From Barthelona sp. PAP020 (Eukaryota > Metamonada: BaSk clade): a stretch of 26,727 nucleotides of DNA. This document shows positions 8,921-17,147 of this stretch, piece after piece. The DNA is taken from positions 1 to 26,727 of the forward strand of contig JARQWU010000016.1 of NCBI GenBank assembly GCA_040182905.1. The letters are read 5' to 3'. The notes beneath the pieces are model-generated. The model worked only from the letters and a program-made list of their open reading frames with translations. It was not told where the DNA came from and made no database searches. The position numbers and the translations under genes are program-made. Every line of letters starts with the position of its first letter. The first letter of the stretch is position 1.

Positions 8921-10210
8921 ATGTTAAACAAAACGATATGGTTTGAAATATTGCCAAAATTAACACTTTTTCAGATTGTGGAATTAATGTTCAGTTCAAC
9001 AGAACTAAAAATGGTCATTGAAGAATACTTTAATGTTCATTTTGGAAAATATTTTTTTGATAATCTTCACATCAAATATAATTGGTTTACTTTGAAACAA
9101 TTTGATTCAAAACCCTTCAATTCTATCATAAAAATAGGATATAAGGATTATTTATTTGGTTTCAACAATAAAATTATGTTTGTTTTCAATCTTTTTTCTG
9201 GAGAAATTGCATATTATCGATTTTTTCAAAAATTAACAAATTTAATCAAAGTTCCAGGGGGTATAATATGCTATTCCAATAGAGATACAACATCTGGAAT
9301 TATTTGGCATTCAATTAGTAATAATGTTGTAATTGTTCATCATGAGTTCAATGTTCTTGATATCCAAAGGATTTTAGAAGATGAAGTATACTTAATTGGT
9401 GATGATTTGAAAAAATTAAAAAGATATTCTAACTCTTCGATCAAACAACGGTTAATAAAAACTAAGGAACGACTTTTAAATATCAATAATTATAATTACC
9501 AAATGTTGGTTCAAATAGATGATAAAAGCGTAGCACATCATGATGATTCTAACAATTTAATTGAATGTGAAGTGTCTTCCATTGATTTTAGTTCGATAGT
9601 CGATATGGTATATTATGAGCCACTTCATTTACATTTGCTGTTAACTACACGATCTTTAATTGGTGTGGAACACAAGGTATTTTCCAAGATTTTGGACTTA
9701 GAATTAGATTTCACTGCTTGTTATCAAATACTGAGATGTAATTATTTGGTTATTGTAGGTGAAAAGAAAATTTTAAGTATTAATTTGATGAGTGAGAATT
9801 TTAATGAGAATTATTCTATTACGCACCCTTATAATCAAGTGCCTCAAGTAAAATTTGTCTCTAAAACTGATGTTTGTATTGTTTTTTTAAAATACAGATA
9901 TTTCATCGTTAGACCCATAAATATTAGCTTTAATATAATAAAATTCCAGCAAAAATATATGTTGGAAGGATTTGCTTTAAAAGAGCTATTAGAACCACCC
10001 AAAAGATTGCAAAAAATTCCATTTGCTTCTTTCATTTTTACAGATAATCACATTGTTGGATATACAAACACACAAATATATCCATTTAGACTTGGTTTAC
10101 ATGAAGATTTAAGTGTATTCGAAGAAAATATTTCAACCAGTGAGTGTGTTGAAAATTTAACGTTGGAAGAAGATATTGCTCTCAATTCTTTGGAGGAAGA
10201 AATAATGTGA
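8921..10210 (+). CDS. F-box-like N-terminus with beta-rich body, function uncertain
   Basis: The 429-residue product begins with a segment (about 5-40: LPKLTLFQIVELMFSSTELK) that fits a degenerate F-box, the motif that binds Skp1 in SCF ubiquitin ligases. The remainder is rich in short alternating beta-strand patterns (KDYLFGFNNKIMFVFNLFSGE, NYLVIVGEKKILSINL) like a diverged beta-propeller, without clear WD or Kelch signatures. The last 40 residues are acidic. If the reading is right, this would be a substrate-recognition subunit of a ubiquitin ligase, but the F-box is weak and the fold is inferred from hydrophobicity only. It is divergent from the LRR gene. The ATG at 8921 was chosen because upstream ATGs are out of frame and short. 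The stop is TGA. Confidence 0.75.
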   Translation: MLNKTIWFEILPKLTLFQIVELMFSSTELKMVIEEYFNVHFGKYFFDNLHIKYNWFTLKQFDSKPFNSIIKIGYKDYLFGFNNKIMFVFNLFSGEIAYYRFFQKLTNLIKVPGGIICYSNRDTTSGIIWHSISNNVVIVHHEFNVLDIQRILEDEVYLIGDDLKKLKRYSNSSIKQRLIKTKERLLNINNYNYQMLVQIDDKSVAHHDDSNNLIECEVSSIDFSSIVDMVYYEPLHLHLLLTTRSLIGVEHKVFSKILDLELDFTACYQILRCNYLVIVGEKKILSINLMSENFNENYSITHPYNQVPQVKFVSKTDVCIVFLKYRYFIVRPINISFNIIKFQQKYMLEGFALKELLEPPKRLQKIPFASFIFTDNHIVGYTNTQIYPFRLGLHEDLSVFEENISTSECVENLTLEEDIALNSLEEEIM

Positions 10211-11050
10211 TTACTGCATGCATATACATTGAAGTTATTGTTTTAAATTACAGTTTCTACATTGTTCAGTCAATTTATTGGTATTCAACAAATGAAAATT
10301 GTTAGTCTTTGCCATTTTTTCCTGTCCAAATTTTCTGTCATTTAGTGTTGGTGGAAATCGTGTCTTTCAATTGAAATAGAAAAAATTCTGTTTGTTGAAA
10401 ACCAACACAATTTTTACCAAAGTGTGAAGTGGACCCTCAAACATAACAACGCTTTTTCTTAATCAGGAATTTTTTGCCATGATAAAGATAGATTTTTTGT
10501 TTTTTTCTTCATTTGACCAATCGATTTGACCCGAATACTGATAAACTGAAAGTTTGGATGATTTGAAAGACAAAAGCAGCCGAATAACTTTTTAACTTTC
10601 AAATAAAGAGCCGTGGTCCAAAATAGATAAAGAATTAAATTGATGAAAAAATAGAAAAGAAAAACAGCATAATTTACACTATGTTCAACTCATGACATCA
10701 TGGTTGGAATAACAACTGAAAAAAGGAACTTGCCATCATTTATAATGAGTGGACATCAAACAACATTTTTCATTTCTTTATGAATTGGGCAAATAATTCT
10801 CAAAGTTATCATGATTCTGGAGTTTGGTTTGAAATCAAGTGACCTAAAGTTGAATTCTCAAAGTTATTTGAACAAATATTTGTCTCAAAGTATATGAACA
10901 CACAAGATATTGATTAAAAATCCTTCAAAGAAAAATTTGACAAAAATTAAGAAAGTAAATTGGTGTTTATTAAAGAGCGAATGAACGGAAAAAATCATTG
11001 CTTGTAAAATAGCAAAATCGATAGAAAAAGCATAAAACTTATTTTTACAA
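10211..11050. other. long intergenic region, no gene recognised
   Basis: This is 840 bp between the convergent 3' ends of the F-box-like gene and the first WD40 gene. It holds an imperfect inverted repeat at 10382-10416 (aaaaattctg... ...caacacaattttt) and a perfect 15-bp direct repeat (aattctcaaagttat) at 10795-10809 and 10853-10867. A 90-codon minus-strand frame at 10885-11157 overlaps the 3' end of the WD40 gene in another frame and is not called. I see no tRNA, and nothing to show that a gene lies here. Confidence 0.5.
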
Positions 11051-12259
11051 CTAATCATCATCATCATTGCTATCATTACTTTCTTCTTTCCAAAATGTGT
11101 GCATATTACCACCATTAACTTGATTGATATCGACCAAATCCCAACATAAGTTAACAATCATATTGTATTCTTCTTGATTCATGAAAATACCTGCAGTCAC
11201 TAATTGTCTAATGATTTGAGGGCCCAAATCTCGGGCAACAAGATTTGATAACACATGACTACCCTTCGACAGTTGAATGAGTGATCTTTCACAAGAAGAA
11301 TCAAGGTCAGGTTCAATCGAATACAACTTTACCGTTTCATTAGAACATCTTCCACATACTAACTGTGTCTTACTAGGTGATACAGCAAAGGAAGTAAAAC
11401 TCTCATCGCAATCGCAATGTACTTTTTGAATTTCCTCATAGCTATCTACATCGTATGAAGTAATATAACCATCACCAGACATAATAAGCAGTATATTGGG
11501 AGTTAAAAAAAGAAGCGCACAAATTTGACCTCCCAAATCAAATTCATGAATCAACTCTTCATCGTCCATGTTCCAGAGAACTACTCTTTTTGATAAACCT
11601 CCAATAGCAACCATTCTTTTTGATGGATGGAAAGCAATCCCAAAAATTTCATCATTATAACAAAAGCTATGAAGGACCTTAAGATTGTCTGTGTCAATAA
11701 ATTTTACATTTTTATCACCACAACATAACATATATTTATAATCTGATGAAATCTTGAGTCTGGAAATGAACTCTGAATGAACCCTATTATTCATAACAAC
11801 TTCACCATTATTCAAATCCCATTTCTTAACATCCCCATCGTTATCACCAGAATATATAAAGTTGGAACAAGGTGAAAAACAAATTCCCTGGATCTCAACC
11901 TCACTTTGCAATCTACGCACCATATGAAAGTTTGGAACACTGTATATAGCAATAGAAAAATCTTCAGCACAAGTCGCCAACTTTTGTCCATCTGGTGAAA
12001 AAGAAACACTGAAAATAATTTCTTGATCATGATCATTCAAAATATGAATCACTTTTTCACTTTTTAAATCAATAATAAATGTTTTACAACTAATTAACAC
12101 CAAAAATTCACCATTTTGTGAATACGCACAATCGTTCAAACAATCATATAGAATATTTTCCATTTCTTCAATTATCTTCATACTACTTTCGTCAATTTTC
12201 AAAGGAAGTATACAACTAATAGTTTTACTTAGTTGTTCACCAATTGAATTGTCAGACAT
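11051..12259 (-). CDS. WD40 beta-propeller protein, paralog A (CxC...CxxC blade, NGGNM C-terminus)
   Basis: The product is 402 residues from the ATG at 12259. The open frame continues upstream only through a GTG at 12328, which I reject as a start; MSDN also matches the start of the related gene at 13689. Residues 35-315 contain about seven WD40-type repeats, for example FSVSFSPDGQKLATCAED, VVLWNMDD and NETVKLYSI. It is clearly paralogous to the gene at 20385-21581. Shared elements are an N-terminal motif (ILPLKIDESS, 17-26), four cysteines at 282, 284, 302 and 305 (CxC-x17-CxxC), and a C-terminal module at 327-390 ending LCWDLVDINQVNGGNM, followed by an acidic Ser/Asp tail. WD40 propellers are protein-binding scaffolds; no partner can be named. 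The frame ends with TAG. Confidence 0.9.
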   Translation of the reverse strand: MSDNSIGEQLSKTISCILPLKIDESSMKIIEEMENILYDCLNDCAYSQNGEFLVLISCKTFIIDLKSEKVIHILNDHDQEIIFSVSFSPDGQKLATCAEDFSIAIYSVPNFHMVRRLQSEVEIQGICFSPCSNFIYSGDNDGDVKKWDLNNGEVVMNNRVHSEFISRLKISSDYKYMLCCGDKNVKFIDTDNLKVLHSFCYNDEIFGIAFHPSKRMVAIGGLSKRVVLWNMDDEELIHEFDLGGQICALLFLTPNILLIMSGDGYITSYDVDSYEEIQKVHCDCDESFTSFAVSPSKTQLVCGRCSNETVKLYSIEPDLDSSCERSLIQLSKGSHVLSNLVARDLGPQIIRQLVTAGIFMNQEEYNMIVNLCWDLVDINQVNGGNMHTFWKEESNDSNDDDD

Positions 12260-12551
12260 AAACAAAAACCCAATAATTGATTTGTTTTTTGCAGAATTTC
12301 TATCCCTTTTTCTTGTCAAATTCAACACTTCTCCATCTTATACTCTAAGTTTTTAATATTGAGGCCTTTAAGACATGTGTAAAATGGAGATATCAGGAAG
12401 GACAATCTTTTACATAATTTTGAACATCCTCAAGAAGATCTCCAAATATGTGGATGAATTAATACAAATTATAAATAATAATTTGAAAACTATCAAATTC
12501 AGAAAAGTTAATGGAACTTATGTGGAAGTTCATGCTCAATGAACGGAATTT
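12260..12551. other. upstream region of WD40 paralog A with two overlapping hairpins
   Basis: This interval contains the leader of the minus-strand WD40 gene. Next to the repeat copy lie two competing perfect stems sharing GTTC: gaactt/aagttc (12514-12531) and gttcat/atgaac (12528-12544). They may belong to the left end of the repeat, since copy 1 is truncated there by the window. No other gene is visible. Confidence 0.4.
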
Positions 12552-12732
12552 ATTGGAGATACAAAGAGGTCATCAAATATCACTTCCTTTATTTTGTTGT
12601 TTCTTGACCATCTTTAGGTCCAATTTTCTAAGTTACTTGGGCATCTGAATCCACGTGAGTTTTCCCCAAACCTTAAGCTAACTCGTTTCGTTGTTCACTG
12701 AACAACTCATACCTCATAAATATCTAATAAAA
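12552..12732. repeat. dispersed repeat, copy 2
   Basis: This is a direct-orientation copy of the element at 2-181, about 90% identical by eye. It keeps all three potential hairpins: ttgacc/ggtccaa, acg-gagtt/aactcgt (12653-12686, one bulge) and the near-perfect palindrome gttgttcactgaacaac (12690-12706). Base changes between copies in the stems partly disturb and partly keep pairing. It has no coding capacity. It lies between the start of a WD40 gene and the GC-rich segment at 12972-13345. The ends are approximate because identity fades into AT-rich sequence. Confidence 0.85.
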
Positions 12733-12971
12733 ATATAAAAGAACAATAAATCGCAAAAATAAATCAATTTACCAGATCAAAAAAAATTCTTTCATTTTTC
12801 ACTGTACAATTCTAATTCTGATTCTCTGAATATATCCGAAAACATTGACAATAAGCTATTTCATTGAAACATGTGAAAAATAACAGAAATGTGAAAATGT
12901 GGAATACTGAAAAAAAAAATAAAATAAAATAAAAAAGAAAAGCACTTATCAAACTCGCAAAGATGCCTTTC
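12733..12971. other. A-rich spacer, no gene seen
   Basis: Sequence between the repeat copy and the candidate RNA segment. It contains long A-rich tracts (12909-12940) and no open frame or hairpin of note. Confidence 0.5.
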
Positions 12972-13345
12972 AAAAAAAAAGAAAAAAATGAGGATTGTTC
13001 ACAAGCCCATCATTTTTAGCGAATCGAAATTTTCTGATTCTTCCTTTTTCTCTCGAGGTACGTAACCTACGCCCAAATTTTTGACCTGCCACGGTGAATG
13101 CATGAAAACTTGCACAATTAGGATAAATTTTTAAAAATATCGGAGCTTAACGCTCTTTTGAGTAATTTGTAATGCAATATTTCACACCCCGCACAGAGCG
13201 TAGCTCTCCTATGACAGCCTATGAAAGAGTAGGTCTCAAATCAGAGAGGTTCCTTTTAGGAACGCTGAACCCCTGAAAATAATAAAGATTAAAGTTTATT
13301 ATTTATAAATCAATTGAGATTCCCAGTCTCTGATTTGGATAAGTT
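12972..13345. ncRNA. candidate structured non-coding RNA, family unknown
   Basis: By my count the core (13141-13260) is about 44% G+C, against roughly 27% around it, yet no reading frame explains this. It holds many potential stems: gaatc/gattc (13021-13040), cgaggt/acctacg (13054-13071), gagc/gctc (13143-13155), agagc/gctct (13195-13207), gttcc/ggaac (13249-13263) and aatca-gaga/tctctgatt (13308-13335). A long-range perfect 11-nt pairing joins 13237-13247 to 13327-13337 and would enclose the gttcc hairpin, competing with the last stem. On the minus strand the segment ends in T7-C-T9 (12988-12972), like a Pol III terminator, which favours a minus-strand RNA of about 370 nt. I could not match it to tRNA, snRNA, U3, SRP, RNase P or MRP by eye. 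Confidence 0.35.
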
Positions 13346-13688
13346 CAAGAAACGGTTCGTGCAAGAAGAAAAATAAAAAGAAATTATCGAAGTCCATTGA
13401 ATGCTTAATGTTACAAACACCAATTCCACACAATAAACAGAGAAAATAGCCTTAATTTAATATCATAACCCCTTAATCACCCGAATAGGTTGTATAGCTC
13501 ATTTAGCAAATATTAAAGAAAGAGCAGTTCAATTGTATCTGAAAACAAAACATCTGCACGCAATAAATATTTGTCAACATCGTTCATTGACATAAGATGA
13601 ATATTTGCTTTTTGAATTTTGAGGAAATTTTGATGATTTCTAGTTAATCGCTAATTTTTATTTTCCATTTCTTTCTTTTTAGTTTATT
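13346..13688 (+). other. upstream region of the gap-interrupted gene
   Basis: AT-rich sequence. It ends in a pyrimidine-rich tract and tag (ctttctttttag, 13669-13680) eight bases before the ATG. This could be a 3' splice site or chance. No open frame or tRNA was found; a tagctca/gttcaa pair around 13494-13531 is too closely spaced for a tRNA. Confidence 0.4.
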
Positions 13689-13973
13689 ATGTCTGTTGAA
13701 TTAAGTGGTGAAATAGGAGAATTTATATGTGGTTTATTTCCTCTAAAGATTGATGAAAATAGTGTAGGTGAAATTGCAAATGTGATNNNNNNNNNNNNNN
13801 NNNNNNNNNNNNNNNNNNNNNNNNNNNNNNNNNNNNNNNNNNNNNNNNNTGGTGCAAAAGCAAATGGCAACATTCAAGTAACTTATAAAGGTGGTTTACC
13901 AGAAGCAATGGGTAGGCTAACTGTGAGTGTTGAAGATTTAGAATGGGTATTTTTCTTGAAAGGAAAGAAATAA
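13689..13973 (+). CDS. small gene broken by assembly gap; N-terminus related to the WD40 family
   Basis: As assembled it gives 94 codons with 21-22 hidden in the N run. Residues 1-32 (MSVELSGEIGEFICGLFPLK, then IDENS) match the N-terminus of WD40 paralog A. Both start ATGTCTG and share a Pro-Leu-Lys-Ile-Asp-Glu core, and the bases just before the ATG are alike. After the gap the sequence (VTYKGGLPEAMGRLTVSVED, ending FFLKGKK and TAA) shows no WD40 pattern and is not recognised. The frame is open on both sides with the gap at 63, which is expected one time in three by chance. It may be a genuine small protein sharing only the N-terminal motif, a truncated family member, or two different genes joined across a gap of wrong size. 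Confidence 0.5.
   Translation: MSVELSGEIGEFICGLFPLKIDENSVGEIANVXXXXXXXXXXXXXXXXXXXXXXGAKANGNIQVTYKGGLPEAMGRLTVSVEDLEWVFFLKGKK
13787..13849. other. assembly gap (63 N)
   Basis: A run of 63 undetermined bases inside the plus-strand gene. Its true length is unknown. It may hide a collapsed or low-complexity region. Confidence 0.99.
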
Positions 13974-14614
13974 GTGTCAATTTCTTTGTGTTTGCAAATT
14001 CATTTGTCATATGATTATTTTTGTTTTATACTGCAATTTCAACATAAATATTTGTTTCTTTTGTGTCTTTTCATTTTTATTTGTCGATTTCTCAATTTGC
14101 GTGGGTAATTATTGGGCAACAATCAAAATTAACTTGAATTATGGTTTTACTCTCTGAGAAATTCACTTTATTGGACACATTTCAACCCTCCATTAATTGA
14201 TTCAAAGATTGCAATTGAAAACAACAAAGTACTGAGTTTCCCATTCAATAATAATAATTTATTAACCTACTTGTTCTGTTTAGCATTCTATTTATAATTA
14301 ATAAACATCAGTTGAAGGCTTTTCTTTAATCAACAAAATATTGGCAACATTCCAACAGTTAATCAATATGTGGGAAATTAAACAAAAAAAAAAAGATTTG
14401 TGTTTATCAAAACAATAGACAAAAACCATCCAACCCTAAAAATGCAACACAAATTATTTGGTGATCTGCAATGAAAACAAACAATAAAATGAAGGATAAT
14501 TTCAATTGAAGCAGAAATGAATTCAACTAACAGGATGGGCTAACAAAAATGTGTCTAACAAGTTGCGAAAAAATTGTTCAATCTGAATGAATTATTTCAT
14601 TCAACTCCATTTAA
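13974..14614. other. intergenic, no gene seen
   Basis: About 640 bp of AT-rich sequence between convergent genes (plus-strand stop at 13973, minus-strand stop at 14615). It contains only homopolymer runs and scattered short repeats. No RNA gene or frame was supported. Confidence 0.5.
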
Positions 14615-16615
14615 TCAATTAGCATGGTAACTCATGTACGCTTTTTCATCAGAACGAAGTTTAGTGTATTTTCTAAGTGCTTGACGAATGTCAAAATGAG
14701 TTTCTTCCAATAAAAGAAGACAATGTATGGGTTTCAAATCAGTTAAATAATATATGGTGAATAGGTCTGAAATAAAAGAATCCCTATTAGGAAGTAAAAC
14801 CATTCTCATTTGTCTGCACCTAACTTTCATTTGTTTAAAAACAAAAGTTTCTTCTTCATCATCTTCATCATCATCAACATCCTCATCACTTTCCTCATGA
14901 ATTTCTTCATTGTCTTCTTCATTTGGATTTTCTTCATTTTTGCCCATATCATTCAAATTTATTACTTCTTCATTGTTTTGAACAATGTTTTCTTCATCTT
15001 TATTCAAAGATTGTTCAAGATAATCTTCATTTTGTTCAATAACTACAGCCATTTCAACTAAAACTTTAGTTTCTGTTTCGTGTCCTGTATTGTCTCTTAA
15101 AAAAAGAATCCAATAGCCAACAAGTTTATATAAACCATCAAATTCTTTACTTTTCATTATGGTTAATATTCTAAAATGATAAGAGGTTAAATGCTCAATC
15201 ATTCCAGCAAAAAACCCACTGAAATCTTCAAATCTATCTAAAATATATGGAATTTTACTTTTTATGTTTCTTTTTGACATATAAATTTTAAACACATTCT
15301 TAAACACATTTTCATTAACAAAATGATGATGATCTCTTAAAATCATGGCATCTTCAGTAAATGTCTCATATAAACATTGATTTTCCAATAAATTACAATT
15401 TTGATAATTTTCCACAAATTTTCCACAAAACTTTGAAATATTTTCAATAACATTCAAATCCTTGAAATCATCAATTTCAAGATTGGTATAAAGTTCATCT
15501 GGACTGTAAAAACAAATTGAAGGCTCACCTTGTGTAAAATGTACACCATCAATATCAATTTCAGAGTATAATTCCAAACTGTCAATAAAATCTTGACGAT
15601 ACTTAGCATGGTCATAAAAGAAATATTTGCGAACTTTTTCTTTATTTGTTTCCTTAAAATACCAATTTGATTTCCCCAAAAGAAATACATGTTTCAAATT
15701 GGGGAATTCCAAAGGTAAAAAATAGTCTTCAAAATATTCAAAAGAATTATTTGATAAATTCAAAACTTCAACATTAAAAATAAAATTTTCAACATCAACA
15801 TTGTCCGAATCATTGAAATCAACAATTTTATCAAAAAATCTCAAACCAATTTTTTCATCTAATTTATTGTTTGCAAGATCAATTACAGTAAAAGGTTCAT
15901 TTCCATCGAAATTCTTTAAAAAATTTGTTATAACAAAGGAAAAAAAATTTGCTTCTGTTAATGAAGGGATATTTTTTTTTTCAGTCGATTTCATTTTTAC
16001 ATATCTGCTAAATTGTTCATCAAAGCTGTTTAAATCTAACAATCTAGGATATTCTTCTTCAGTACGTTGAAAAATAAAATTATCAATCCCTTGTTGATAT
16101 TCTTTGTATTGGATTTGCAAAGGATTAATATTACCAAACGCAATTGGAAAAGCATCACTTTGATTTATTGGATGATCAGAAGGAAAGGGTTCTTCCTTAA
16201 AATAATTTCTAGGTTTTCTTTTAATTTGAATAGCACGATATGTAGGTGCTGAACGATTCTCATAAATATTTGTTGAAGTTTTAACTCTTGTTTTTTTATT
16301 CTTCGTTTTTGAATCCAAATTTTTTTCATTCTTTTTTTCATGTTCTGTCGATTGATTTTTATTTTTTCTTTTCGTTTTTGATTTGAAATTTGTTTCTGTT
16401 GAATCAAAACTGGAATTCATTTGTTTTGATGTTTTCTTTGGCTCATTTTTATTTCTTTTCATTTCATTTGTATCGGGTTTTCTAGAATCATTCTTTTTAT
16501 CAAATTGTTTCTTAAATCTGGATTTTGGTTTCGTTTTAGTCTCAGTTTTTTGCGAATTATCTTTTGATTCCTTATGTTCACTGTGTTTTTGGTTCTTTTT
16601 CTTAAAATAACCCAT
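14615..16615 (-). CDS. Mex67/NXF-like nuclear mRNA export factor
   Basis: The product has 666 residues. Domain order fits the NXF family: an Arg/Lys-rich low-complexity N-terminus (1-150), leucine-rich repeats at about 218-315 (FTVIDLANNKL, VEVLNLSNNSF), an NTF2-like domain from about 390, and a UBA-like TAP-C segment at about 617-660 (THFDIRQALRKYTKL). The NTF2-like part is interrupted by a Glu/Asp/Asn-rich insert (about 535-592); its last strands resume as MRMVLLPNRDSFISDLFTIYY, comparable to the conserved final strands of that domain in NXF1. NXF proteins form a heterodimer with NXT1/Mtr2 and carry mRNPs through nuclear pores by binding FG repeats with the NTF2-like and TAP-C domains. I see no RRM between the basic tail and the LRRs. 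The assignment is by domain pattern read by eye. Stop is TGA. Confidence 0.6.
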   Translation of the reverse strand: MGYFKKKNQKHSEHKESKDNSQKTETKTKPKSRFKKQFDKKNDSRKPDTNEMKRNKNEPKKTSKQMNSSFDSTETNFKSKTKRKNKNQSTEHEKKNEKNLDSKTKNKKTRVKTSTNIYENRSAPTYRAIQIKRKPRNYFKEEPFPSDHPINQSDAFPIAFGNINPLQIQYKEYQQGIDNFIFQRTEEEYPRLLDLNSFDEQFSRYVKMKSTEKKNIPSLTEANFFSFVITNFLKNFDGNEPFTVIDLANNKLDEKIGLRFFDKIVDFNDSDNVDVENFIFNVEVLNLSNNSFEYFEDYFLPLEFPNLKHVFLLGKSNWYFKETNKEKVRKYFFYDHAKYRQDFIDSLELYSEIDIDGVHFTQGEPSICFYSPDELYTNLEIDDFKDLNVIENISKFCGKFVENYQNCNLLENQCLYETFTEDAMILRDHHHFVNENVFKNVFKIYMSKRNIKSKIPYILDRFEDFSGFFAGMIEHLTSYHFRILTIMKSKEFDGLYKLVGYWILFLRDNTGHETETKVLVEMAVVIEQNEDYLEQSLNKDEENIVQNNEEVINLNDMGKNEENPNEEDNEEIHEESDEDVDDDEDDEEETFVFKQMKVRCRQMRMVLLPNRDSFISDLFTIYYLTDLKPIHCLLLLEETHFDIRQALRKYTKLRSDEKAYMSYHAN

Positions 16616-17147
16616 TAAAATAAAAAAAAAGATTTCATAGTTCGTTTTTTTTCATTTTTTTAATTTATTTTCATCAGATACTTGAATCAATAATTCATTT
16701 TCTGACAAATTTAACTTTTTTTCCCATAATTTCATTGGAAAATAACTTTTTGCATTTACTTTCCTTTTTCAAATAAAAACCAATTTATTTTCTTTTGTCT
16801 CTTGGAAATAAGAACAAAGTTTTGTTCCTGACAAAACGAACATCAACTAAAAATCAGAAAATGTTGAAATTATTCCTGAAAATAAAAAAGAGAAGAAAAT
16901 TGTGCACACATGTGAAGAATTACCCCGTACAAAGACTCTTTGAACAACAATCACCTTCAATTTAAAAGAGACATCTTTTAAAGATTGTTTTATGAAAGTT
17001 TAATGATCCATAACTGATCAAAAAAAAAGGGAAAAAAAGAAAACTGTACAATTTACAAATAAAACAGGAATTAAAACTGTTTTGATTCTTTAATTATTCT
17101 ATTTTTTATGTTCTTGAATAAAAATCTCTCTCAAATATTGAACAATA
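16616..17147. other. intergenic upstream of the NXF-like gene
   Basis: This holds the leader of the NXF-like gene and the 3' flank of the next gene upstream. A perfect 7-bp hairpin, gttttgt-tcctg-acaaaac, lies at 16819-16837. Two ATGs out of frame with the NXF-like gene sit just before its start. The stop of the nearer one overlaps the true ATG as TAATG. Nothing else was recognised. Confidence 0.5.

Noticed and set aside
10885-11157. 90-codon minus-strand frame after the first WD40 gene
   Set aside because: Overlaps the C-terminal coding region of that gene in another frame and extends into non-coding sequence.
12260-12328. 23-residue N-terminal extension of WD40 paralog A starting at a GTG
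   Set aside because: No ATG in the extension; MSDN at 12259 is the first ATG and matches the start of the related gene at 13689.
13076-13093. Minus-strand GCAGGTCAAAA, identical to part of helix 8 of human SRP RNA
   Set aside because: The required GGAAAC-type loop and the opposite AGGUC strand are missing next to it. An 11-nt match alone is not enough; an Infernal search with the SRP model would settle it.
13249-13260. Minus-strand GGAACCTCTCTG, resembling conserved region I of eukaryotic RNase P RNA with one mismatch
   Set aside because: I found no partner region V able to form the P4 helix with it near the 3' end of the segment.
13490-13535. tRNA-like A-box (tatagctcattta) and T-loop-like (gttcaa) strings
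   Set aside because: They are about 32 nt apart, too close for box A and box B of a tRNA, and no acceptor stem closes around them.
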